Positions 10,819 through 19,200 of a DNA stretch of 64,000 nucleotides are shown here, in pieces. The translations under genes and the position numbers were made by a program. Positions within the stretch are counted from its first letter, which is position 1. Each line of letters begins with the position of its first letter. This DNA comes from Alloacidobacterium sp035547425 (GTDB lineage: Bacteria > Acidobacteriota > Terriglobia > Terriglobales > Acidobacteriaceae): positions 62,001 to 126,000 of the forward strand of contig DASZUU010000008.1 of NCBI GenBank assembly GCA_035547425.1, given 5' to 3'. The notes under the pieces were generated by a model. It ran no database searches and was not told the DNA's origin. It saw nothing but the letters and a program-made list of their open reading frames with translations.

Positions 10819-11236
10819 TGGTTTCCTTTGTCCAGATGCTGAAGGCGCAGGGCAGAAGATCGGTGAACGGCTTCTGCACGATTTCAGAGCCGTTGGAGAA
10901 GTACACACGGGTTTCGGGCGTCGTGAATTCGCTGAGCATTTGCAGACAGGCTCCGCAGGGATTGCTTGCAGCCTGATTCAAGTTCGTAACCATGACAGCG
11001 GCGATTTTGCGATTTGCTCCGGATTCAGCGATGGCGCGGACGAGAGCGGAGCGCTCTGCACAGATGGTGAGGCTGTACGAGACATTTTCGACGTTGCAGC
11101 CGGAGACGATTTGCCCATCGTCGAAGAGCAGGGAGCATCCGACGCGGAAACCGGAGTATGGCGCATATGCGTGTTGCGCGGCATCCAGGGCCGAGGCATG
11201 CAATTGTTCGACGATTTCCTGTGTGAGAGTCGCCAT
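10805..11236 (-). CDS. cdd: Cytidine deaminase
   Basis: Deaminates cytidine/deoxycytidine to uridine/deoxyuridine, feeding the downstream phosphorylase. The zinc site is clear: CAERSAL and NPCGACLQML. From the ATG at 11236 the product is 143 aa, slightly longer than the roughly 130 of homotetrameric Cdd. An upstream TTG at 11296 would run into the divergent cheA and is rejected. It is the promoter-proximal gene of the leftward salvage operon, with only 27 bp separating its start from that of cheA. Confidence 0.94.
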   Translation of the reverse strand: MATLTQEIVEQLHASALDAAQHAYAPYSGFRVGCSLLFDDGQIVSGCNVENVSYSLTICAERSALVRAIAESGANRKIAAVMVTNLNQAASNPCGACLQMLSEFTTPETRVYFSNGSEIVQKPFTDLLPCAFSIWTKETNARG

Positions 11237-11263
11237 CCTTATTGAGGCTACTGAGATTACGGG

Positions 11264-13477
11264 ATGACAGCAAGTCCGCTCAAGTTCCCCATGCAATCGC
11301 CCGATAACGTATGCGTGGACGAACTGACACGAGAGTTTCTGATCGAGAGCCAGGAAGGGCTGGACCGCATGGAGCGCTGCCTCACAGAGCTGGAGGAGCG
11401 CCCCGAAGATCGCGAGTTGCTAGCGGACATTTTCCGTTCGGTGCACACGATCAAAGGCACAACAGGATTTCTGGGCTTCTCGCGGCTGGAATCGCTGGCG
11501 CACGCGGGCGAAAATCTGCTGGGATTGCTGCGGGACGGCAAGCTGCTGGCCAATGCAGAGATCATCAGCGGCTTGCTGACGCTGCTCGATATTCTGCGCG
11601 AAATCCTTGGATCGATTGAGGCTACCGGTCAAGAGGGGGAAGGCAACGATTCGGCCATGATTGCGCGGCTGCATCAGCTCCAGCATGGCGAAGAGGAAAA
11701 GCCGAAAAAGCGCGCACGTAAGCCGAAAGCGAAGGCGGCGACCGAGGTTGCGATACCGGCATCTGCCGCGATTGCCATGCCGGAAGAGACAAAGGCAATT
11801 GAGATATATCAGGCTGATCCGCAGGTAGCGCAGCCCCGCGCCGCGGTGAATGCGGCAGAATCGACGCTTCGCGTTGATGTAGATCTTCTGAATCGCATGA
11901 TGAACCTGGTGGGCGAGCTGGTGCTGACGCGCAATCAGATTCTGCAGATGGTGAGCAGCGACGCGAATTTAACGGTGCTTTCTCGGCGACTCGATATGGT
12001 GACGGCGGATTTGCGCGAGGCGGTGATGAAGGCCCGCATGCAGCCGGTGAGCCATGTCTTTTCCAAGTTTCCGCGCATGGTGCGCGATCTGGCGCAGCAA
12101 TTGAACAAACGCGTCCGTATCGTGATGGAAGGCCAGGAGACGGAGCTGGACAAGAGCCTGCTGGAGGCGATCAAGGACCCGCTGACACATTCGGTTCGCA
12201 ATGCGATTGACCATGGCATCGAGCCGCCGCATGTGCGCGAGGCCGCAGGCAAGGAAGCGGAAGGCACCATGCGCCTGCGCGCCTACCAGGAAGGCAGCCA
12301 TGTCATCATCGAAGTCTCTGACGATGGCGGCGGGATGAAGGTGGAGCGCATCCGCGATAAGGCGCTTGAGCGCAAGCTGATTACGCGGGAGCGTGCGGCG
12401 CAGCTTTCGGACCGCGAACTGATGCAGCTGATTTTTCTGCCCGGCTTTTCTACAGCGGAAGCGATCACAAATGTTTCCGGACGCGGCGTAGGTATGGATG
12501 TAGTTCGCACCAATGTGGAGAAAATCGGCGGCAAAGTGGAGATCGATAGCCGCCCGGGAAAAGGCACGACGCTGCGCTTGAGGATTCCGCTGACGCTGGC
12601 GATTGTGCCAGCGCTGATTGTGCGCAGCCATGGACAAAGCTTTGCGTTACCCCAGGGTGCGCTCTTTGAGTTGGTGCATCTCACGGCGGAGCAGGCGCGC
12701 GAGCAGGTGGAGTGGATGGAAGGCGTGGCACTCTATCGCTTACGCGGCAAGCTTCTGCCGCTGGTCTTCCTTGGTTCTCTGTTGCAGCAACGGGCTCAGG
12801 AGAGCGAATCGCACGAAGTGTATATTGCCGTGCTGAATGCCGAAGGCCGGCGCTATGGGCTCGTGGTGGATGGCTTGGCCGATCCGGAGGAAATTGTCGT
12901 CAAGCCGCTTTCTTCAGTGCTGAAGCAAATTGGGCTCTTCTCCGGCGCGACGGTGCTGGGGAATGGCGAGATGGCGCTCATTCTCGATCCAGGCGCGATT
13001 GCCACGCAATCGAATATCGGCATGGCGCTGGAAGACGATGAGCTGCAGGTTGTCGAGGCCAATATGGAGGAGGGCGAAAGCGAGTATCTGCTCATGCAGA
13101 ACAACAATGAATATGCAGCCGTGCCGCTGGATCGTGTCTTGCGCATTGAGCGCATGGCGCGTTCGCAGAAGGAGTGGCTGGGAGGCATACCGGTGCTGCG
13201 GTTTGGCGATGCGCTCCTGCCGCTGCAGGACACCGGCGCACAGACAGGCGAAGAGATGACCGTGGTAGTCTGCCGCGACGGCGAGCGCCACGTGGGAGTG
13301 GCTGTGGCTCAGGTGCTGGACGTGGCAGCGGGCAAACCGCTGGCAGAAGCAGGCACGCACGCAACGGCGCACGAAATAACGCTGCTGAAAGATAAAGTCA
13401 CGAGCGTAGTGAATTTGAGCCGTATTCCTGCATTGCCGGGGATGCGCGCGGTCGAAGCCGCGGAGGTGACGGCATGA
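11264..13477 (+). CDS. cheA: Chemotaxis histidine kinase CheA with two CheW-like domains
   Basis: This kinase autophosphorylates on an HPt histidine and passes phosphate to CheY and CheB. It has an HPt domain (15-125, with SVHTIKGTTG and phospho-His61) and a Lys/Ala-rich linker (145-195) where a P2 domain would sit. Next are the dimerisation region (200-270), HATPase (275-445: HSVRNAIDHGIE N-box, DDGGG, GRGVGMDVV) and a CheW-like domain (447-580). A second CheW-like segment follows at about 605-730. The 737-aa length exceeds typical CheA because of this second module. It is the first gene of the che operon and overlaps cheW by 4 bp. Confidence 0.95.
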   Translation: MTASPLKFPMQSPDNVCVDELTREFLIESQEGLDRMERCLTELEERPEDRELLADIFRSVHTIKGTTGFLGFSRLESLAHAGENLLGLLRDGKLLANAEIISGLLTLLDILREILGSIEATGQEGEGNDSAMIARLHQLQHGEEEKPKKRARKPKAKAATEVAIPASAAIAMPEETKAIEIYQADPQVAQPRAAVNAAESTLRVDVDLLNRMMNLVGELVLTRNQILQMVSSDANLTVLSRRLDMVTADLREAVMKARMQPVSHVFSKFPRMVRDLAQQLNKRVRIVMEGQETELDKSLLEAIKDPLTHSVRNAIDHGIEPPHVREAAGKEAEGTMRLRAYQEGSHVIIEVSDDGGGMKVERIRDKALERKLITRERAAQLSDRELMQLIFLPGFSTAEAITNVSGRGVGMDVVRTNVEKIGGKVEIDSRPGKGTTLRLRIPLTLAIVPALIVRSHGQSFALPQGALFELVHLTAEQAREQVEWMEGVALYRLRGKLLPLVFLGSLLQQRAQESESHEVYIAVLNAEGRRYGLVVDGLADPEEIVVKPLSSVLKQIGLFSGATVLGNGEMALILDPGAIATQSNIGMALEDDELQVVEANMEEGESEYLLMQNNNEYAAVPLDRVLRIERMARSQKEWLGGIPVLRFGDALLPLQDTGAQTGEEMTVVVCRDGERHVGVAVAQVLDVAAGKPLAEAGTHATAHEITLLKDKVTSVVNLSRIPALPGMRAVEAAEVTA

Positions 13478-13944
13478 CACAAGCTCTTGCTCTTGAAATG
13501 ACGATGGTAGATGAACGGATTGAGATGTGCTCTGTGCGGGTGGGACAGACACTGTACGGAGTTCCGATTATGCGGATTCTGGAAATTCTTGGCAAGCCTG
13601 CAAAGCAGCTGGTTCCGCTGGCTCCGTCATATATTGGCGGCCTGGTGCACTATCGCGGTGAAGTATTAACTACGGTTTCATTGCGCCGTTTGCTGGGGAT
13701 GCCGGAGCGGGATCATATGGAGGACATTCTTGTCTTTGAAGGCGCGGATGGATATTTTGGCCTCCTGGTCGATGAAGTGGAAGAGGTCATGACGGTGATG
13801 CCGTCGGATTTCGAGCATAACCCCTCCACGCTCGATGACCGCCGAAAGGCATTATTTGCAGGAACCTACAAGCTGAAAGATGGGCTGTTGGTTATGCTCG
13901 ACCCTGAGCGGCTCGATCCGGTGCAACTCGCGGAAGCGAATTGA
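13474..13944 (+). CDS. cheW: Chemotaxis coupling protein CheW
   Basis: CheW couples receptors to CheA. The single SH3-like CheW fold is seen in LYGVPIMRILEILG, YIGGLVHYRGEVL, and YFGLLVDEVEEVM. At 156 aa it is family-typical. It starts by ATGA overlap with cheA. No receptor gene is nearby, so its partner receptor must be encoded elsewhere. Confidence 0.93.
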   Translation: MTQALALEMTMVDERIEMCSVRVGQTLYGVPIMRILEILGKPAKQLVPLAPSYIGGLVHYRGEVLTTVSLRRLLGMPERDHMEDILVFEGADGYFGLLVDEVEEVMTVMPSDFEHNPSTLDDRRKALFAGTYKLKDGLLVMLDPERLDPVQLAEAN

Positions 13945-13948
13945 ATGT

Positions 13949-14314
13949 ATGCGAGCTTTGATTGTTGATGATTCACGTTATATTCGAGGTTTTCTGCGAG
14001 CGCTGCTGGAAGAATACGGCGCAGAGTGTTCAGAAGCGGAAAACGGCGAAATCGCTCTGGCCGCGCTACGAGAAGGCAATGGCTGGGATATCGCATTTGT
14101 AGATGTAAATATGCCGGTAATGGGAGGCCTTGACTGTGTGCGAGCCATTCGCAGCGATCAAAAAATGGACTCGCTCAGGATCATGATGGTGACGACCGAG
14201 GCAGATCATTTTTTTATTGAAGCGGCGCTCGAAGCCGGGGCCGATGAGTATCTGATGAAGCCATTTGATGCCGCGGCTCTGGCAGAAAAGCTGCAGATTA
14301 TTGGCATGGCATAA
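13949..14314 (+). CDS. cheY: Single-domain response regulator CheY
   Basis: This is a stand-alone receiver domain, 121 aa from the ATG at 13949 (MRALIVDDSRY). It keeps the acidic pair DD, the phospho-acceptor Asp in FVDVNMPVMGG, Thr/Thr in MVTTEA and the Lys of LMKPFD. A start at 13880 would overlap cheW by 22 codons and is not supported. As the CheA target it probably sets motor behaviour or another output; no flagellar genes are in view. Confidence 0.93.
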   Translation: MRALIVDDSRYIRGFLRALLEEYGAECSEAENGEIALAALREGNGWDIAFVDVNMPVMGGLDCVRAIRSDQKMDSLRIMMVTTEADHFFIEAALEAGADEYLMKPFDAAALAEKLQIIGMA

Positions 14315-14333
14315 GGATTGGCGGCTTCCCCAC

Positions 14334-15416
14334 ATGCAACTCCCTCCTGTTCGTGTTCTTGTTGTCGATGATTCTCTTGTGATGCGCAGTTTGCTGCGCA
14401 TGGTGCTGGCGTCCGAGCCCGCAATTGAGCTGGTTGGCATGGCAACCGATGGCGTGCAGGCGTTAGAGCTCGTGGAACGGATGCGACCCGAGCTTGTGCT
14501 GCTCGATATTGAAATGCCGCGAATGAACGGCATGGAAGTATTGTCGGAATTGCGCGCCAAACGCTCCCCGGCGAAGGTAATCATGTGCAGTACGCTGACG
14601 CGGCGAGGGGCGCGCATCACACTTGAGGCACTGGCCTGCGGTGCCACCGACTATGTAACCAAGCCCACGGCGCAGAATGGCGCAGCCGATGCTGTGGCTA
14701 CGCTTAGACGCGAATTGCTGCCGAAGATCAAGGCCCTGTTTTCGCAAGCAGGCACAGATTTGCCGTCCTTGAACATGGTTGCCGAGGATGGATTGCTGCG
14801 AAAAGGCGCAGAGATGGTGGTGATCGGCGTTTCGACAGGCGGTCCGGCGGCGCTTGAAGTGCTTTTATCGAAATTGCCGGGGGATTTTTCTGTCCCGATT
14901 GTTATCGTGCAACATATGCCGCAGCTTTTTACTGCGATGTTGGCCGACAGGTTGAATCGCGAATGCGCGCTGGCTGTGTGTGAAGCTGCTCCCGGAATGC
15001 GCCCGGAGGCCGGCAATGTTTATATTGCGCGCGGCGATTGGCACCTGGAGTTTGCGCAGCTTGCTTTTGGGGCGGGACACGCATTGCGGTTGTCGCAATC
15101 TGCGCCGGAGCATTTCTGCCGCCCTTCGGTGGATGTGTTGTTCCGTTCAGCCGCGCGGATGTTCGGCGATGCAGTGATCGGTGTGGTATTAACCGGCATG
15201 GGGTCCGATGGGCTGGAGGGCTGCAAGGCAATTCGCCAGGCCGGCGGGCGCGTAGTTGTGCAGGATCGCGAGAGCAGTGTGGTGTGGGGTATGCCTGCTG
15301 TTGTGGCGGACGCGGGTTTGGCGCACCGTGTCCTGCCGCTGCCTGCTATCGCGGCAGAATTGCAGCGCCTTTGTCCGAAGCAAAGCTCGAAGGTGATTGT
15401 TCATGCTGTGCACTGA
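14334..15416 (+). CDS. cheB: Chemotaxis protein-glutamate methylesterase CheB
   Basis: This is a receiver-controlled methylesterase that demethylates chemoreceptor glutamates. From the ATG at 14334 it has a receiver domain (VRVLVVDDS, LLDIEMPRMNG) and a C-terminal esterase domain with the catalytic Ser in GVSTGGP, His in IVQHMP and Asp in TGMGSDG. At 360 aa it has normal length. The stop overlaps cheR by 14 bp. Confidence 0.95.
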   Translation: MQLPPVRVLVVDDSLVMRSLLRMVLASEPAIELVGMATDGVQALELVERMRPELVLLDIEMPRMNGMEVLSELRAKRSPAKVIMCSTLTRRGARITLEALACGATDYVTKPTAQNGAADAVATLRRELLPKIKALFSQAGTDLPSLNMVAEDGLLRKGAEMVVIGVSTGGPAALEVLLSKLPGDFSVPIVIVQHMPQLFTAMLADRLNRECALAVCEAAPGMRPEAGNVYIARGDWHLEFAQLAFGAGHALRLSQSAPEHFCRPSVDVLFRSAARMFGDAVIGVVLTGMGSDGLEGCKAIRQAGGRVVVQDRESSVVWGMPAVVADAGLAHRVLPLPAIAAELQRLCPKQSSKVIVHAVH

Positions 15417-16218
15417 AACGGACTACGCTTTTCTGCGGCAGTTTATCTTGAGCCGCTCAGAGAATGTTCTGGATGCGTCGCGTGATGATCTTTTTGACGC
15501 GCGTCTCTATCGTGTTATGAACGCCCGAGGTATCGCCGGGCTTGGGGCGCTTGTCGCCAAACTAAAGACGGCCTCCGATCCGGCGCTCGATCAGGAAGTG
15601 GTGGAGGCAATGACGATCAATGAGACGAGCTTTTTTCGTGATCGGGCTGCTTTCGAGCTTCTGCAAAACACATTGATACCGCATCTGATCGAAAGCCGTT
15701 CCCGCGAGCGGTGTCTTCGCTTTTGGAGCGCGGCATGTTCCAGCGGGCAGGAGGCGTATTCTCTGGCGATGCTGCTGCGGCAAAACTTTCCGCAAATCGC
15801 AGATTGGCAGATAGAGATTTGCGGCACGGATATCAATATGGCCATGGTTCGTCGCGCCAGGGCAGGCCGTTATTCAAGGATCGAGATCAACCGCGGCCTT
15901 CCTGCGCGAATGTTGCTGAAATATTTTGTACGTGATGGCGAAGAATGGGAATTAACTTCTGAGCTGCGAGCGATCTGCAACTTTCAACAATGCAACCTAA
16001 GCCATTCTTTACCCATACTGGCGCGTTATGACGGTATTCTGATGCGCAATGTATTGTTCTACTTCCCTGAATCGACACAAAAGCGCATTCTCCAACAGGT
16101 TCACCGCATGTTGCAGAAGGATGGATTTCTACTTCTGGGCTCAAGTGAGCAGGCGCAACCGCGCGACCTCTGGCACCCTGTTTTTGAGAACAATACCTGC
16201 TATTACAAACGACAATAA
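15403..16218 (+). CDS. cheR: Chemotaxis protein methyltransferase CheR
   Basis: This SAM-dependent methyltransferase acts on receptor glutamates. The SAM-binding motif FWSAACSSGQEAYSLAM, the INETSFFRD motif and CGTDIN are intact. At 271 aa from the ATG at 15403 it matches the family; the in-frame TTG at 15397 is only two codons upstream. It is the last gene of the cheAWYBR operon. It lacks an obvious pentapeptide tail or TPR extension. Confidence 0.95.
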   Translation: MLCTETDYAFLRQFILSRSENVLDASRDDLFDARLYRVMNARGIAGLGALVAKLKTASDPALDQEVVEAMTINETSFFRDRAAFELLQNTLIPHLIESRSRERCLRFWSAACSSGQEAYSLAMLLRQNFPQIADWQIEICGTDINMAMVRRARAGRYSRIEINRGLPARMLLKYFVRDGEEWELTSELRAICNFQQCNLSHSLPILARYDGILMRNVLFYFPESTQKRILQQVHRMLQKDGFLLLGSSEQAQPRDLWHPVFENNTCYYKRQ

Positions 16219-16266
16219 ACGCATCTGACTCAGCAGCGAGTATTCTGCTTGCTGAGGATTTCTGTT

Positions 16267-19200
16267 TTGGCGAAACGCTCCCGGAAGAACACTACGGATG
16301 CAGAAGACGATGTGCTTTCCCTTTTTCATCCCGTCACTGCAGGATGGTTTCGGGCGGTCTTTGATGCGCCTACAGCGCCACAGCGTTTAGGCTGGCCGGC
16401 GATTGCAAAGGGTGAGAGCACACTGATCCTTGCGCCTACCGGTACCGGTAAGACGCTGACGGCATTTCTGTGGTGTCTCGATCGAATCATGATGGGCCCC
16501 GGACAGGATGAGCCGGATGGCTGCCGTGTCATCTACATCAGTCCATTGAAGGCCCTGGCATTCGATGTGGAGCGCAATCTGCGATCGCCTCTTGCGGGCA
16601 TTGCCAACATGGCGCGGCAACGGGGAACTCCGTTTCACCAACCCGAGATCAGCGTGCGCACAGGCGACACCCCGCAGAAAGAGCGGAATCGCTTTCGCCG
16701 CCATCCGGCAGAAATCCTGATTACTACGCCGGAATCGCTCTACTTATTGCTGACTTCGGAATCAGCGGCATCGCTTCGCTCAGCCGATACCGTTATCGTA
16801 GACGAGATTCATGCACTGGTGCCTACCAAGCGCGGCGCGCATCTTGCTCTAAGCCTGGAACGATTGGAAGCAATTACAGAAAAACGAGTGCAGCGGATCG
16901 GCCTTTCCGCAACGCAAAGGCCGCTGGAAGAAGTCGCGCACTTTCTTGGAGGATGCGAGCCGCAGAAGAAACCAGCGCAGAATGCAAGCGGCGGCCTGAC
17001 AGCACTAGAACAGGAATGGACAACGGATGACGAATCGTCTTCGCAGGAACGTGCTCCAAAATTCCGACCTGTGACGATTGTGAACGCCAGCGAGCCAAAA
17101 AAGCTTGAGCTGCGCATAGAGGTGCCGGTTGAGGACATGGCAAAGCTTGGGCGGCAGGAAGATTTGCCGAGCGGCGCGGCCTCGCAAGCGCCGAAACGCA
17201 CTTCGATCTGGAGTGCGATTCATCCGCGGCTGCTGGAAATCGTGCGCGAGCGGCAATCGACGCTTATTTTTGTAAACAATCGCCGTATTGCTGAACGACT
17301 GGCGGGCGCTTTGAATGAGCTTGCCAACGAGCCCATTGCACGCGCGCACCACGGATCGTTGGCAGCAGCGCAGCGTGCCGAGATCGAAGAGCAACTCAAG
17401 GCAGGAGCAATTAAAGCTTTGGTTGCAACTTCCACGCTTGAGCTGGGAATCGATATGGGTGCGGTTGATCTGGTAGTGCAGGTGGAAGCTCCACCATCGG
17501 TAGCCAGCGGCATGCAGCGTATCGGGCGCGCCGGACATCAGGTAGGCGCCGCCAGCGAGGGAATCATCTTTCCAAAGTATCGTGCCGATCTCGTTGCATG
17601 TGCCGCGGTGACTCGCGCGATGCATGAGGGCCTGGTGGAATCAACGCGGTACCTGCGCAATCCGCTCGACGTATTGGCGCAACAGATTGTTGCCACGGTA
17701 GCGCAGCCTCCGCATGCTGCAATTCCGCGAAAGAAAGGTCAGCCGCCTGCGGTCTCGGAGATCTCGACCAGTGATCTTTTTCGTATCATTACCGCCGCTG
17801 CTCCCTTTGCTTCGTTGAGCCGCGAGGCTTTCGATGGCGTGCTCGATCTGCTTGCAGGGCGCTACCCCTCGGATGAGTTTGCCGAGTTGCGACCGCGCAT
17901 TACCTGGGACCGCGTGCACGACACGCTTACGCCGAGAGAAGGAGCGAAGAGCCTTGCGATTCTGAATGGCGGCACAATTCCTGATCGCGGGCTATATGGC
18001 GTGTTTCTTTCAGGTACGGAAGGCAAGCCGGTGCGCGTGGGCGAGTTGGACGAAGAGATGGTCTTCGAGAGTCGCACTGGAGAAACATTTGTATTGGGCG
18101 CTTCGACATGGCGCATCGATGAAATTACGCATGATCGCGTGCTGGTGTCCCCCGCGCCCGGCGAGCCGGGCAAAATGCCCTTCTGGCATGGAGATAGCGC
18201 AGGCCGTCCGCTGGAGTTTGGGCGGCGCATTGGCCAGCTTATCCGCGAGCTGCGCGAAATGCCCCGCAATGCTGCACTCAGCAGGCTTGTGCGCGAGCAT
18301 GATCTCGATCCGGCAGCGGCGGAAAATCTCATTCGCTTTCTTGTCGATCAGGAGATTGCGACCGTCGCCGTTCCCGATGATCGAACCATTGTGATTGAGC
18401 GCGTACGCGATGAGTTGGGTGACTGGCGCGTTTGCGTATTGACGCCATTTGGTAATCGCGTGCATGCGCCCTGGGCAATGGCAATCTCCAGCAAGCTGCG
18501 GGCAGCAGGCGCCATCGACGTAGAAACCATGTGGGCCGATGACGGATTTGTGTTGCGCTTTCCGGATACGGAGACTGCTCCCGAGACGGAGCAATTGCTC
18601 ATCGATTCCGCGGAAGCCTCGGAACTGGTGTTGCGTCAGCTTGGCTCAACGGCGCTTTTTGCGGCGAAGTTTCGTGAGAGCGCGGCGCGTGCCTTGTTGC
18701 TGCCGCGCCGCCGCGCTCAGGGACGCGCTCCACTCTGGCAGCAGCGCAAGCGCGCCTATGATCTCCTATCGGTTGCGTCGCGTTATCCTGCATTCCCCAT
18801 GCTGCTGGAGGCATACCGCGAATGCGTGCGCGATGTCTTCGATATGCCTGCTTTTCTTGAAGTGCTGCGCGCGATTGAGAAGCGACAGATCCGCGTGCAC
18901 GTCGCTGACTCCCGCGCGCCTTCGCCTTTTGCTTCTTCGCTGCTCTTTAGCTATGTAGCGAATTACATCTACGACGGTGACGCGCCGCTGGCGGAGCGTC
19001 GCGCTCAGGCTCTTTCCATCGACCAGGCACAGCTTCAGGACTTATTGGGCGATGCGGATCTTCGTGAATTGCTGGATGCGGATGCCGTTGCCGAAGTCGA
19101 AGAACAATTGCAGATGCTGGGCGAAAGCTATCGGGTACGCTCGGCGGACGGCATCCACGATTTGCTACTTCGGCTGGGCGATCTTTCGCGCGAAGAGCTG

